Shown: in pieces, positions 21,401-32,934 of the stretch
Layout of the letters: every line of letters begins with the position of its first letter
Numbering within the stretch: position 1 is the first letter of the stretch
Origin: Clytia hemisphaerica
Taxonomy: Eukaryota; Cnidaria; Hydrozoa; Leptothecata; Clytiidae
Direction: 5' to 3'
Assembly (NCBI GenBank): GCA_902728285.1
Contig: CACVBU010000004.1
Coordinates: 1,204,634-1,268,633, forward strand
Length of the DNA stretch: 64,000 bases
The notes under the pieces: generated by a model
Databases searched by the model: none
Told to the model about the DNA's origin: nothing
What the model saw: only the letters and a program-made list of their open reading frames with translations
Made by a program: the position numbers and the translations under genes

Positions 21401-22430
21401 TATTCGGAAGGCTACACAAAGAATGCTAGATCTTTAATCGACATCATTCTGTGTCCCAATCTTGGAGAAGTCATCACCAATCGCCTACAGTATCGTCAAC
21501 GACATCCATTGGAACCACATCACTGCTTCACATTCTGGTGTGGAGACCACTTGGAGATATGTTCTGCAGAAAGTTTTCATCATCGAAGGAAGGAGCCTGG
21601 TCAAGTCAATTTGATCAACTTGTGAAAGGTTTCGATATCTTCTCAAGAAAGCCATCGACGTATCCATGGGACCAGTATCACCTGACAACCTGGTGATTGA
21701 TCCAATCTTCTACGTATCTCAAGTCGTTTTGTGTGGTCCATTTGAATCATACTCGTATCACAACAAGAGGGCCAATGTCAAGATCTGGTATCTCTTCTGC
21801 TGTGCTACTACACCTACCATAAGCATCAAGTGCATGGAGGATTACTCGACAAACGCATTCCTACAAGCATTCACTCGAGCAGCCAACTCGTCAAGGCTTG
21901 CGAAACACTTCAAATTGATTTTCAAGACATCCAACGTCGTCTCTTTAAGGAATCCAATGTCGATTTCAACACTTGTCCAGTTGGAGGCCACAATATTAAT
22001 GGTCTCGTAGAACGAAAGATTCGTGAAGTCAAGAAGTCCATCCAAAAATCAGTCTCCAATCAACGATTATCAATCATGCAATTGGAAACATTCGCATCTC
22101 GGGCAGCAAACAGCATCAATGACCTGCCATTAGGCATTCGTGACTACGATGGAGACTTCCAATCATTTAATATCATCACACCAAATAGACTGAGACTTGG
22201 ACGAAACAACGACAGAAGCCCAACCGGGGAATTCAGATTGTCAGGAAATTCATCAAAGATCATTCTACAAAATGAAGCAATCTTCGATTCTTGGTTCGAG
22301 CTATGGTTAACCTCACATGTCCCTGAACTGATCGCCAAGCCAAAGTGGTTCAAATCAGACACCGGCTTAAAGAAAGGTGACCTTGTTCTATTTACCAAGC
22401 AAGATTCGCCGATACGTTCAAATTACAGCT
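18446..22430 (+). pseudogene. Pao copy A Pol remnant (PR-RT-RH-IN), broken
   Basis: The protease motif is FYDNGCKNSF (about 18570), with D-N-G where D-S/T-G is usual. RT keeps FDASMPTSTGF, motif A FHTDVQKMY (about 19815-19840) and the YVDD box in DVYVDDCLGG (about 20056-20075). RNase H has TLDFADAS, QPRGELAAA and FTDNQI (20480-20730). Integrase keeps SHSGVETTW and the Glu in NGLVERKIREVKKS. About 50 bases at 21878 are deleted, removing the second catalytic Asp that copy C retains as VTDEGSQ. Many stops and frameshifts are present; a 135-base insertion lies at 19214-19350 and a ~150-base deletion near 19565. It is non-functional. The element ends abruptly at 22430 without a right LTR. Confidence 0.8.
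19214..19350. mobile_element. Small insertion in Pao copy A, T-rich end
   Basis: Copy C reads directly from AACAAC through TCAACTT to ACCAAATC. Copy A has about 135 bases here, ending in a run of 12 T. It may be a small insertion or a filler at a repaired break. No inverted ends are seen. Confidence 0.45.
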
Positions 22431-22680
22431 TTCAAATTTTGAAGGGTGGTCTTGTACACACTGAGCATGAAGATGAAAAATTGTTCGAAAGATATTATAG
22501 CAGTGTTGTCATTTTCTTCCAATTTAGACGTTAAATATTTTACAAGTTGATGGATTACAGATTCCTTTTTGAGATTAAATATTCTGTCTTTTGCGGCCTC
22601 TCCAACAGCATTTTTGAAAAAACTTGTGTGTGTCGTTGTATATTGCTCCTCCATTCTGAAAGGTTCTTGGTTGAGTTGGA
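22426..22680 (-). CDS. Candidate exon truncated at the duplication breakpoint
   Basis: The minus strand has a good acceptor (TTTCTATTTTAG/GATCC at about 22681). It is followed by an open stretch reading FRMEEQYTTTHTSFFKNAVG, then FNLKKESVIHQLVKYLTSKL and ISFEQFFIFMLSVYKTTLQN. The stretch runs to the junction with Pao copy A. I do not recognise the domain. It could be a host exon cut by the segmental duplication or part of another element. Confidence 0.3.
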
Positions 22681-23455
22681 TCCTAAAATAGAAATAAATC
22701 ATGATTGCAGTCAACACGTCATTAATAGGATACAAGTTATTTGATTCCAAAAATTACAATTGCAATATTTACAATAGCCAATAGGAACATTATCCCTGTG
22801 AGTTTGCTAAATTTCGACATCCTTCATTCAGTTCCTTTCCCTTCTCTAGAATTAAAGGATTAAATAAAAAATCATTTAAGCTATTTGTCTTTAAAGGGAT
22901 AATCAGATGGTTTGTAATATACGTGGGATCCTTCCATTGTACTGAGCAAAATCTTAAGAGATAACTCAGGAGGTCAAATTTCATGCTTTCACATTTGAAG
23001 ATTTGAATTTTTTTTGTCTTTCTGTATTATTGTAATTCTGTATTCAAGAAATATCATCGTGATAGCCTCACATTTTCGATTCCTACAGATCTTAACATTT
23101 TGTAAAAACTGGTTCAGTGGACTAAGATAGAATGTTTGTTAAGGGATCCCCCTTCTTACAATTTTATATGTCAGCATAGTCTAGCCTTGATTTCTATAAC
23201 ATTATTACCTTTAAAGGCAACTCAAAATATTACTCCTGGGATTTCTTCATTATTTCTGGGACAGTTGACCTCCTTCAAATTCCTTCAGTTTTAAATCTAA
23301 CTTGAACATGTCTCTAACCTGTTGTTGGATGTTTGTTTGTTGTATTAGTTCGACTTCTTGTTGGACTTCCTGCTCTGGGTGTATGTCGAATTGTTTTGAC
23401 GGTAAGGGAGGCTCCCCTTCCCTCGACCTAAAAAAGAATCACGTTTTGTGTAATT
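22681..23455. other. No confident gene
   Basis: AT-rich sequence. A 64-codon minus-strand ORF (22790-22984) has no clear splice partner. A Gly/Ser-poor, stop-rich stretch separates it from the DIRS-like gag. Confidence 0.35.
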
Positions 23456-24466
23456 TTAACCTCTCTGGGGTGTTCGGTCATAATTTTTTCTCAAAAATGA
23501 CTGGGATTTCGAGAATTTGCTACCAATTTTGTTTGTCAGGCTCAATTCCTTGACAAGCTTTGGTAGATCATCACCAACAAGCTTTGTTGTGATTGGTTAT
23601 GATTGGGTACAGAGGTCTTTATGCTGTGGGTTTATATTTCCACGTATAAAGATTCTTCTTTTGAGAGAAATTTCATGGGATACATGTCCCAAGATGGCTG
23701 CCATGTCTACAGTTTTTTGTGCCACTGATTGCACAGAAAATGAGTCACTTTTAAGTTCTTCTAAAATTTTAAGATTGACATTCAATGCCTTTTTTAATGA
23801 TTTTTGAATACCAACTAGCTTAACATCCGATTTCTATTGAGTACTATTCAAAATTTTCCAAAGTTCAGTGTTCACTTGTGGTGGGTCTAAAGTACAATTT
23901 TCAGGGCAAGGGTATTCCTTAAAGATTTTCTTCATATTTTCAAGGGTTTTTTTACTTCCCCAGTTCAATTTTACCAATTCAGCTAATTTTTCATCTATTG
24001 GGTTACAACGTTCTTCTTCACTTGATACACAAATTAATTTTTCAACATCTAGTTGTTTAGAATCAGCCTTACAAACTTCAATAGCTTGTGCACCTGCTGA
24101 ATTTTCAATCTCATTCCCAAAGGATTCATACCCATCAGTTTGACTAGCCCTTTCATTAAATTCTTCTGTTTCTTCATTGAAAATACTATTCTCTTCCTCA
24201 GTTCCTTCATTGTTTGAGAGCCTCACTGGGCTGGTGTCGATCCTCACTGGGATATTCACATTAGTGCGTTTCTTCGCACGCACTGGTGGAAGTTCTTGTT
24301 CTCGGTCTTGGTCTTTGTTGGAGGCATGTTTCCTTTTACGATTCTTACTTTTATGCTTTTTCTTTTAATGTCTGATATGGGCTGTTGATGATGATGAGTC
24401 CTTTGTTGTAGAAATTTTTCAAAAAGTTTCCTCTGGTCTTTCCTATGTCGTCCTGTTGACTGCATG
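23456..24466 (-). pseudogene. DIRS-like retroelement Gag/ORF1 remnant
   Basis: A single minus-strand frame runs from 24283 to 23456. It is interrupted only by TAG (23836-23834) and TAA (23599-23597). It reads PIDEKLAELVKLNWGSKKTL, EYPCPENCTLDPPQVNTELW, DVKLVGIQKSLKKALNVN, then ILGHVSHEISLKRRIFIRGN, then GDDLPKLVKELS. This order (YPxPENC, PxVNxEIW, IQxxLxKA, LLGxAxxxLSxxRR, GDDLxKxVKE) is one I associate with the Gag-like ORF of cnidarian and other invertebrate DIRS-type, tyrosine-recombinase retrotransposons. A basic leader up to 24465 is frameshifted by one base near 24365. No RT, RNase H or recombinase is visible nearby. The family label is from memory. Confidence 0.5.
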
Positions 24467-24474
24467 AGTTACGT

Positions 24475-25080
24475 GTCATAGACTTGCTGTTCTGCCATTT
24501 TCCTGTTAGAGAACTTGACTATAACATTCTTCCGTCTACCATACCCATGGATGCCTGAATGCCTTGATCAGCATTGACATTGACATTGATTTCTTACAAG
24601 ATCTCGCAGACCTTACCTTCAAGCCCATCGTCCTGGATCTCATCACTCACCCCAGAAATTTCCAAACATTCCCTCCTGCTATATTGTTCAGCTTTTAAAA
24701 TATCCAATTCAAGTTGCCTAACTCTTCCTTGTAGTAAACTAAAAACGTTTTGAGCTACAGCAGCAACAGCTTTGGATTCATTGACAACTTTCTCAAAATT
24801 TTCAATTTTTGTGTTCAAAGCTTTTAACTGTTCTTGTATGGATTGCTGTTGTAGTACAATTTTTATCAACGAGTCTTTATTCAGCTTTGAAAGTTCCTGT
24901 TCTGTGTAAACATGAGCAACTTGATTTTCTGCAATAATAGTCCAAAAAACAAACAAACCCAAGTATGTAAATTCAAAAAACATCAGAGTCAAAATTCGAA
25001 TTCCATTCGAATTCCATCAAGGTCTGGATTTCGTCTTGTGAGTTCCTGGTTAAGTATATTCATTCTCTCCAAATTTGATG
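24475..25080 (-). pseudogene. LINE ORF1-like protein, copy C
   Basis: Same protein as 13618-14296, with a longer intact stretch (24992-24594): QELSKLNKDSLIKIVLQQQS, NTKIENFEKVVNES, LLQGRVRQLELDILKAEQYS, RRECLEISGVSDEIQDDG. It carries the same TAA after KVCEIL as copy A. Its 3' part is shortened (loss within the QACHRYGRR segment) and ends near 24477, where DIRS-like sequence begins. Confidence 0.65.
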
Positions 25081-26506
25081 ATGTACCTCATCTTTGTTTT
25101 GGTTTTTCTTTGCATCTCAGTTTCTTTCTGGAGGAGTTCTTTGATTGAAGTTTTGGTTGCCTTCTTTACTTCTGATTTTGATGACATTCCTTCTACGTTT
25201 TAGATCATACCCAATCTCTTCAGTCATTTTGGTTGTACCAATTTTTTTGTGTGTGTTTCTTCCATTTGACTTTGAAGGATCCTTTTGCCAAGCCTATCAG
25301 TCCCGTTGATTAGCTTGTGTATGATCATGATCCTTTTGTATAGATTTGTGAATTTCATTAGCCATATGCAAGTCTCTGCGTAGATTTCCCAGGTCGCTGT
25401 TGTTTGTGGTAAGCTGCAGATGGATTAGACATTGGTAGCATGTATCGATTCGAGTTTCTGGGATTGTTCTTTAGTCAGCCCTGGCCACAGCTCTACATCA
25501 CCAAATATTGTGTTGACGCCGGTTTTCCGGGGGGGGGGTACTAGGGCAAGATGGGTTACGGGAATGCTCCGCTGGTCAGGGGTACACCTTTTTTAACCTC
25601 CACGAGTCCCAGGTAGGGTCGCAAAAACATCAAAATAGAAAAATCAGTAGGGTGCCTATTTTTGAAAAATTTGGGGAAAAAGTAGAAAATTTGAGAAAAT
25701 TTCGGAATTTCAGTCCCATTCAGGGTTACTTTTTTCGCAAATTTCGAGTCCCACGTAGGGTCCATTTTTCGAACCTCAGCGGAGCACCCCCGTCGGTCGA
25801 CAAGGGTAGTACCCCCCCCCGGCCGGTTTCTTTGTAAAGGAACAATTTTGTTCCTATTTCCATTGTTGTTGTCGTTTGACCATATCTGGTGATGGCTCCC
25901 GTTATCTTTTTGAATTACATTTCGATTTCTTGTAGATGTCTTGTGAAGTCTCTCTTGCAATTAAACCAATTACCAAGATATTTGTACTTGTCGCACCCAG
26001 TTATAATTCCTTCCTTTAATTGATAGTTCATCTCTTTTGAATTCTCTTTCTTGCTGATTGATGTGCATGATCTTTGTCTTTGATGTTGAAAACGTAAATC
26101 GTTTTATTTCTTCCATCTTCTTTAGTGATACACAAGTGTTGAGTACCACGCTTTCTGAGCCTATTCCAGCTGTCCAGATGTCGTGAACATGTGCGAGACC
26201 AGCTATTTGTAGGTTTGTTGATATTGTGGTCGATATTTCTGACCTACTTCATTTATCTTCATGGTTGATGCACAGCAGAGTTGAGGGCCAAGCACAGTGC
26301 CTTGTTTAACTATTTCTCCCATTGTGATGCTTTGTGATGTTCCGCCGTGGTCTCTATGATGATAGTGGATTGTTGTTTTGTTTGTTGATTGAATGAATAT
26401 CTCACTCAATTCTCTCTCTCTGACTCCAGATTCGTGCAGGTCTACGAGAGAGACTTTCAACCATAGTTTATCAAAGCATTTGTATGCATCAGCAAAGATG
26501 ATGTAC
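25081..26506 (-). pseudogene. LINE reverse transcriptase, 3' half, copy C (split by Pao)
   Basis: Minus strand from the TSD: VYIIFADAYKCFDKLWLK (motif A), then KQGTVLGPQLC (motif B). Copy A's HVDDIW is HVHDIW here, so one catalytic Asp codon is lost. The 5' half of the same ORF resumes at 48095. If the Pao element and one ACGTC are removed, YLNQD joins VYIIFADAYK in frame, proving the split. A 296-bp MITE lies inside at 25526-25821. Post-RT residues GLAKGSF and related sequence lie near 25280. Confidence 0.75.
25526..25821. mobile_element. 296-bp MITE with 8-bp target duplication GCCGGTTT
   Basis: Copy A has the empty site (GATGCCGGGTTCTTTG at about 14719-14734). Copy C has GCCGGTTT on both sides (25518-25525 and 25822-25829) around an element with inverted ends CCGGGGGGGGGGTACTA / TAGTACCCCCCCCCC. 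An 8-bp duplication is characteristic of hAT-type transposition. No coding sequence is present. Internal short repeats (GAGTCCCAGGTAGGGT / GAGTCCCACGTAGGGT) occur. Confidence 0.8.
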
Positions 26507-26511
26507 ACGTC
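26507..26511. other. Left target-site duplication ACGTC of Pao-C
   Basis: ACGTC precedes the left LTR and recurs directly after the right LTR at 48090-48094. Five bases is a normal duplication size for BEL/Pao integrases. Confidence 0.85.
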
Positions 26512-26533
26512 TGTAGGGTGAACTGCACCCTAA

Positions 26534-27592
26534 TCTATATATCAATACGCATGAACGTGTGTGTTTACAACGTTCTGTAAAAAGTGTTCGAAATTCTAAC
26601 AAAGCTCTACAAAGCCTCTTCCTCACGGCGTTGAACCATCGTCTTTTTGCACCCCATGCAGTTTTCCTACCACTAGACTAACTTTGAGACGCCAGTATAC
26701 TATTTTCTTTACAGCAACATTGAAGCTGGATGGGTTAAAATCAACCTTCTTCACAAATATAATTTTTGCTTTTGAAGATTCCTTATTCAGATGCTCTTCA
26801 AAACTTTCTGTTTACTATAGCGGCTCCCTATTACTTTCAAAACTTTTCAAAACATATTTATATTATACTTTGTCCCGGTTTGAATTCTGGTCTATTTGAA
26901 GAATGTGCATTCTTTTGAAACAGCAAGAAGCCAACTGTGGCATTCGCAAAGTTAGTTACTTTATTCAAGGGTATGGCAAGACGATCTTTTAAATTTTCAC
27001 TTTGAAATTGTCTCTCTAATCTATATATTAATACGCTTAAACGTGTGTGTTTGCAACGTTCTGTAAAAAGTGCTCGAAATTCTAACGAAGCTCTACAAAG
27101 CCTCTTTTTCACGGTGTTGAACCATCGTCTTTTTCATCCCATGCAGTTTTCCTAACACTATAACTTTGAGACGCCAGTATACTATTTTCTTTACAGCAAC
27201 ATTGGAGCTGGATGGGTTAAAATCAACCTTCTTCACAAATATAATTTTTGCTTTTGAAGATTCTTTATTCAGATGCTCTTTAAAACTTTATGTTTACTAT
27301 AGCGGCTCCCTATCACTTTCAAAACTTTTCGAAGTCTTTCAAAGTCACTCTCGAATGTCCAGCCACGATGGCTAGCCACGATGGCTAAAAAGATCGAAAA
27401 TATAATTCTTATAAGCCATTTTACTTATTTGTGGTTAAAAATTGCAATGCAATGTTATCTTTTATCTCTTTTTTTCATTAAATGAAAATCGTATCACTAT
27501 TTCGGCAGCTATATTTCTTCCAGAGATTTTTTATATGTATAGTGATTCGCTGGATTTGGACACCCAGCGTGCGACGCTGCGCATACGGCTAG
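26534..27592 (+). mobile_element. Helitron A, non-autonomous, 1059 bp
   Basis: Inserted between A and T with no duplication. The 5' end is TCTATATATCAATACGC. The 3' end is a GC hairpin (CAGCGT-GCG-ACGCTG, 27565-27579), nine bases and then CTAG. Removing it gives CTGCACCCTAATTCAATTTA, exactly the sequence in the right LTR (43418-43437). A second Helitron 5' end at 27020 (A/TCTATATATTAATACGC) shows that the unit is a tandem or nested pair whose first member lacks a 3' end. No Rep/helicase is encoded; mobilisation would need an autonomous partner. Confidence 0.8.
27020..27592 (+). mobile_element. Second Helitron unit within Helitron A
   Basis: A fresh 5' terminus at 27020 repeats the first ~320 bases of Helitron A (26534-26850) with minor differences. 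It then runs to the only 3' hairpin/CTAG end. It is the best candidate for a complete 573-bp non-autonomous Helitron. Confidence 0.6.
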
Positions 27593-28214
27593 TTCAATTT
27601 AATTTAATTACTTTTAATAAAACATTCAAAATACAAAAAGAATTCATACGTAGGACAATTATATTTTTTATTGCCTAGCAAATGACTTGAATTTATATTC
27701 CCTAGGCAATTATCGTAGGCAATCATCGCTAGATATTATATCAACTTTTTACAATTTCAATTCCACTCGTCATTCAATTTTGACACTCACACAAGAAGGA
27801 TGTATTTGGAAGATGTTGAGATGCATGTTTAGACAGAAATTTCAAGTTTAATATTTCAAGTTCTATCTTTCAAATTCAATCATTTATACTGTACTAGAGA
27901 TTCACTTGCCTTCAAATTTGGCATATGGCTATCCGGTACGTTTGCTTCTTTATGTTTGCTTCTTTGCCTTTTGTGCTTTTCTTGTTTGCCTTTTGTGCTT
28001 TTCTTGTTTGCTTTTTGTGCCTCCTTTTCATGCACATTTAGGTTGGGTCCGGTTTAGGTCTGGACATTAGGCGAGGTCATTTTTAGGCATGATTTTTGTT
28101 AGTCAAATTTAAGTTCGTTTAATGCATTCAATTATTGTCAATATTCACTCAATTAGTCATATATTCAATTATTCAAAAACATCAATTACTTTTGTCAATC
28201 TTCTAAGATCAATT

Positions 28215-29061
28215 TGTAACGGCTAAGCCTTTTCAGTTCAGTGCTTTGCTCATCATTTTTGGCATTCCCTCACATTTTGGTCAGGTTTTTCGCTGTGTTC
28301 TCATTTTTCTCGGTTTTTCAGTTTTTTCTCTCATGTTTTTCTTCTTTTTCTGCATTTTCACAGTGTTTTTCTGTTCTCAGTGTTCACCATTTTGGATTCT
28401 AATTTGTTTATTTATTCAAAATATGCATTTTTCCAATTTTTTGTTTTGGTCAGTAATTTATACATTTTTATTATTTATCAACTTTGACCTATGACCTAGA
28501 ATTTATCATTCTGTAAATTGCACATTTTCTAGAATTTGCTATTTAAGCAAGGACTTTCATTTTCACATCAGTTCAACAAGAGATTTCATGGAGTGAACAT
28601 CAAATTTCAAGGTTTCAAGTCCAACCTCAAACATATAACTTATAAACTTTTCTCTCATCAATATGAGTTTAGTTTATTAAATTTTATCACACCACTGCCT
28701 GGATTATTCCAGCCTCACACTTCAGGCAAGCTGGTAAGTTTTTTCAGCCATTTGTTTTGTCGGCCATTTTGTTTTTTTTCTTTCTGATGCTTGTTATTTG
28801 CATCATAGGGCATTAGAGTAGGCTACGACTAGCTTACTTTATTTTCAACTAATACTATTCAATCAATTCATCAATCAATATTCAAATTTATACATTCAAA
28901 CAGGCCTTATACTTTAGTTTTACTTTAGACTTAAGCTTTTTCCTTGTGATAAATATTTAGTATTTTTTCAATTTCAATTTTCAGTTTGAACGTTATCATC
29001 ACACATGTTACAAACACTTGTGACCGCTTATCCAATTTATTCATCCCCACTCCGTGAATCC
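28215..29061 (+). mobile_element. Pao-2 left LTR
   Basis: Begins TGTAACGGCTAAGCC and ends near CCACTCCGTGAATC. It differs from the right LTR by several small indels, so the insertion is not very recent. No credible gene; ORFs in it are T-rich by-products. Confidence 0.85.
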
Positions 29062-29108
29062 CTACATTCAAACAGCGTTGAAGTTGTTTGTCAACCGATC
29101 GACGTTTC

Positions 29109-30754
29109 ATGTCAGATCGATCCAGAAGATCAAAAGCCAATATCAGATACGATATCTATGGTATTACCGGCAAGAAAGTCATAAAGCCAACATCCGCTAG
29201 CCGAAGAAGCTTATCATCCGCCAATGGAAGAAGAAGCGATCAAACCCAGAGCTGATGGCATCATGGTGGAGACTGAATTAAAGAAGCTTATCATTGAAGA
29301 GTCTACTTTTTGAGATGAGATCACCGATGCTATCCAAGAAAACTCACCAGATATTGTAAAGAACTCATTACGGCTGATCAACTCAAGCACGGAAAAAAAT
29401 CAAAGAGCTACGCCTTCAATATCGGTCCATCCACAAAACCATTGCTGCATTGATGGATCCCAAGGTATACAAAACAAATTATCAACCGTTCTACACAGAC
29501 ATCACACATCAAGTGGTAGTGGATTTGCAACAATTGAACATTCTCACTGAGGCTCATCATTCGGCAGAGGTCAATGGTGCCACTCAGATCTCAACCAACC
29601 AAGCTTGTCTTTTAATTGACGAAATTGACCGCACAATCACTTACCTCAACGCAAGCTGCACTTGTATTGCAACCCTCCTCTGTAATGAAGAACTCAAGCA
29701 GCGTAAATCACACATTGATGAGCAATCCAAAGAGCTGAAGGAAATACCATCAAAACTTCGTGAACTACTCGGCCTTCGTCCAGATATGGAGAAATACAAC
29801 AGTTTGAAGACAAAGTATGAAGCACTCATCAAATCGAGAGCAGCATACCACATAAAGATTAATGATGAAGTCAAACTTAGAGAATTCGACAAGCTTGAAT
29901 CGTTCGAGAAAAGCCGACTTAACATCAAATTGCCACAATTCACCGGGTATGATTCAAAAATTGACATTTATACTTTTATTGATGAGTTTGATAAACTTCA
30001 CTCCGATTCTGTACCCAAGTCACTTCAGCCAGAATTTCTCAAGAACAATTACCTCGATAAACAAGCCTTGGCTATTGTTAAAAGTCTTGACAACATCAAA
30101 GACATATGGGATCGCCTAAAACAAATCTTCGGTGATAAAGAGGTACTTTTACAACACAAACTCCACGAACTCATGGAATTGACAAAGAATCCAAAGTTAC
30201 TGAAAGATTCAATTAAAATCATAGACTCTCTGAGTAAAGTAACTAATACAATGAGAGATCTCATGCAACTTGCTGCAAAACACAATATTGAAAATGAACT
30301 TTTTTATAGTAATGCATTTTCTCAAATCGTCAGCAATCTAGGAGATAGCAGAATGATGAGATGGCTGCAACTTTCGTGCCAATCTCCAGAAACTGGGAAG
30401 AGAAAATGGAAGCAAATGATTGATTTCCTTGAAACTGAAATGGCGGTGCATCAGCAAAAGGCTACCATACAGATTGCGTCCAACCAAGCTCCAAAACAAC
30501 CTTCCAAGAAACAACCATCATCCTTTGGGAATCACTCAAACACTGGTGGTCAATCCAATGGCCAATCTGGTCAACAATCAAATGGACAATCTGGTGGTCA
30601 ATCAACTGGCCAATCAACTGGCCAATCAGGTCAACAATCAAATGGTCACCCTGGTTATCAATCAAATGGGCAATCTGGTGGTCAATCAGCTGGTCAAGCA
30701 AATGGTCAATCAATCACTGAATGTTTTGTGTGTGGTGCTACTGATCACGTTTAA
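29109..30754 (+). pseudogene. Pao-2 Gag
   Basis: The natural start is probably ATG at 29109 (MSDRSRRSKANIRYDIYG), with frameshifts and TGA before 29450. From 29450 a 434-codon frame is intact. It has a coiled region (LKQRKSHIDEQSKELKEI), the Pao Gag core KLPQFTGYDSKIDIYTFIDE and IWDRLKQIFGDKEVLL, a predicted helical C-terminal domain, and a low-complexity (NGQSGGQS) tail of about 55 residues (30546-30715). It ends inside a zinc knuckle, CFVCGATDHV, followed by TAA (30752-30754). The same frame stays open after that stop, with TNGPNGTKL; copies A and C have HVATNG at this spot. So the TAA is a nonsense mutation, not the natural Gag end. Gag would form the particle core. Confidence 0.85.
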
Positions 30755-31405
30755 ACCAATGGTCCAAATGGGACTAAACTTGTCCAATACTTTGCATGCA
30801 AGAAGTTTGTGGACATGTCACCTGCTGATCGTTTTCAATTTCATCTTACAAATGGTTTTTGCTTCCAATGTCTCTACCCTGGCGCAAACGTCAACCAAGG
30901 AAAACATCGAGATGGGAAGTGTCAACATCAGTTCGCTTGCAAAAACTCATCACACAACAGATTCCCAAGAACGATGAAGCATGTTCTCGTGTGCGACGAG
31001 CACAAAAATGATCAACACAACAAAGACGTGCTTGAACACTACAAAGCAAGATGCATCCTGAAACAACCACTTCCTACGTATTCAAAGAACATCAGCATCT
31101 TCCATTCTATCTTCAAATCTCAACTCATCAAACCTTCACCAACTGACGATCAACATGACGCAATTGTCATCCTTCAACCAATCAGGATTGAAAGTTCCAA
31201 CTTCACCATTTTCTACGATAACGGTTGTAGTGATTTTATCAGTCGTTATCAATCCGTGCAACGTCTTGGTCCATCAAGAGCAAAACAAGTCTACGATGGT
31301 ACAATCCATATGAAAGGAATTGCTGGCATCTCAACATCTCAAGTCCAACCAATCATGGTATCTATGAAGTCAACTTACCTCTACGAATTGGGGGTAATGC
31401 ACTGA
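30755..31405 (+). pseudogene. Pao-2 second Cys/His region and protease
   Basis: In frame with Gag across the TAA. It contains FCFQCLYPGANVNQGKHR, GKCQHQFACKN (Cys/His) and VLVCDEHKND. The retropepsin-like motif IFYDNGCSDFI at about 31210-31235 has D-N-G at the active site, as in copies A and C. A frameshift near 31330 breaks the frame; the +1 frame continues as NHGIYEVNLPLRIGGNALMT. Confidence 0.75.
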
Positions 31406-32934
31406 TGACTGGACCTTGTCTCGATCGAGTCACAAATACGTTCCCTATGTATCCACTCAATGGGGAAGTTTTCAACGACATCAAGACAGCTTTCATTACG
31501 AATGGAGGCAATGCATCAACACTTCCAACGGTTCCAGAGAAGGTCGGTGGTGATGTCGACTTCATCATTGGTATCAAATATCTATGTCATTTTCCAAAGC
31601 CCATTTTCCAAATGCTATCAGCTCTCACCATCTATGAGTCATCCTTCGAAAGTAACGATGGTTCCTTTAGTTTGATTGGAGGACCACATCAGGTATTCAA
31701 TTTCATTCACCAAAATCAATCAACCAATTTTGTCACCAATCAACTCAGACTCTACTCCTTTGGATGCCACGTCAATCCAGATGTCCGTCTTCTAGGCTAC
31801 AACAATCATTTTGGAGATGTCCAAGACGATACAACAAATCTAATGCACTTCTTCAACTCTGTTGAGGAAGCCGGAAGCTCAATCACTTATCGATGTACCA
31901 AATGCAGAGACTGTTCAACCTGCAAAGAATCACCCAACGACATATGTAGCATCAAAGAGGAGGCAGAGCAAGAGATTATCAACAACTCTGTCACAGTCAA
32001 CATCAAGGAGTGAAGTTCAACAGCAACCCTTCCTCTCATTGCTAGCACAGATCGTCTTCAACCAAATCGTGGCATCGCTCTTCAAGTCTTCAATCAAAAG
32101 CTCAAACGTCTGGAGAAAAACCCTGATGACAAAGGTGACATCATCAAATCTGAAGAGAAACTTCAATCATTAGGGTATGTTGATTATGTAAAAAAGCTTT
32201 CTCAAGCAGACCAAGACCTTCTTCATCAATCTAATATCCAGAACTTCATCCCATGGAGAGCAGTCTGAAAAGAAAACTCTGTATCAACACCTTGTCGTGT
32301 TGTTTTTGATGCTTCGATGCCAACCAAGAGCGGTTTTTCCCTAAATGACATCATCGCTAAGGGGAGAAACAATATGAACAAGCTTCTCAACATCTTCCTT
32401 CGGTGGAGGGGATACAGATTCGGATTCCACACAGATGTGCAAAAGATGTACAACTCGGTCAAGCTAGACAAATCACACTGGGTTCTGCAACGATATCTCT
32501 GGAACGAAACACTTGATTCTACCAAACCACCAGAACAAAAAGTTATCAAAACTTTAATCTACGGTGTCAAATCATCAGGCAACCAGGCAGAACGATGCTT
32601 ACGGGAGACAGCCAAGCAATTCCAAAATGATCACCCTGACATCTACAGAATCGTATCAGAGGACGTTTATGTGGATGATTGCTTATCAGGTGATCAGACT
32701 CTTCCCAAGGTCATCAGCACTGCAGATCGACTCGAAACTGTTGTAAACAATGGTGGCTTCACACATAAAGGTTTCACATTCTCTTGCCAAGATCCAATCA
32801 AAAAGCTTTCCAAGAACAGTCATTCTGTATCAGTTGCTGGACTCAAGTGGTACCCAAAAGAAGACACCCTATCAATTGATGTTCAGGATCTGAATTTCGC
32901 GAAAAAGTGGTCGAAAACCAACTTCAATCTCTGA
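31405..32934 (+). pseudogene. Pao-2 protease-RT linker and reverse transcriptase
   Basis: The linker has GGDVDFIIGIKYL, FNFIHQNQST and a CTKCRDCSTCKES cluster, conserved with copy C. After TGA at 32011 the frame continues to IPWRAV, then TGA (32266-32268, where A/C have Trp). RT proper shows VVFDASMPTKSGFSLND, motif A FHTDVQKMYNSVKL (about 32425-32465), LIYGVKSSGNQAE, then motif C DVYVDDCLSGD (about 32662-32690) and GGFTHKGF. All palm motifs are present. Lesions are the two stops and the frameshift after 32900. It would copy the element RNA to DNA. Confidence 0.85.

Larger units (their letters stand above)
13731..22430. repeat. Segmental duplication, copy A
   Basis: This block matches 24495 to about 42832 in order and orientation: LINE 3' half, Pao left LTR, gag and pol. 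Homology starts at CATTTTCCTGTTAGAG on both sides. It ends in the integrase C-terminal region, where copy A switches to unrelated sequence (about 22430). Copy C carries later insertions (Pao-2 and MITEs) that copy A lacks. Confidence 0.85.
26512..28214 (+). mobile_element. Left LTR of Pao-C, first part (interrupted by Helitron A)
   Basis: Contains the LTR start, Helitron A (26534-27592), and the common part with CATCGCTAGATATTATATC, CTCACACAAGAAGGATG and TTAGTCATATATTCAATT. It breaks at 28214 where Pao-2 is inserted and resumes at 36370 with CTCTAGTTTATTTTC. Confidence 0.85.

Noticed and set aside
28246-28787. Phe-rich ORFs in the Pao-2 LTR
   Set aside because: T-rich LTR sequence; the right LTR copy breaks them with indels.
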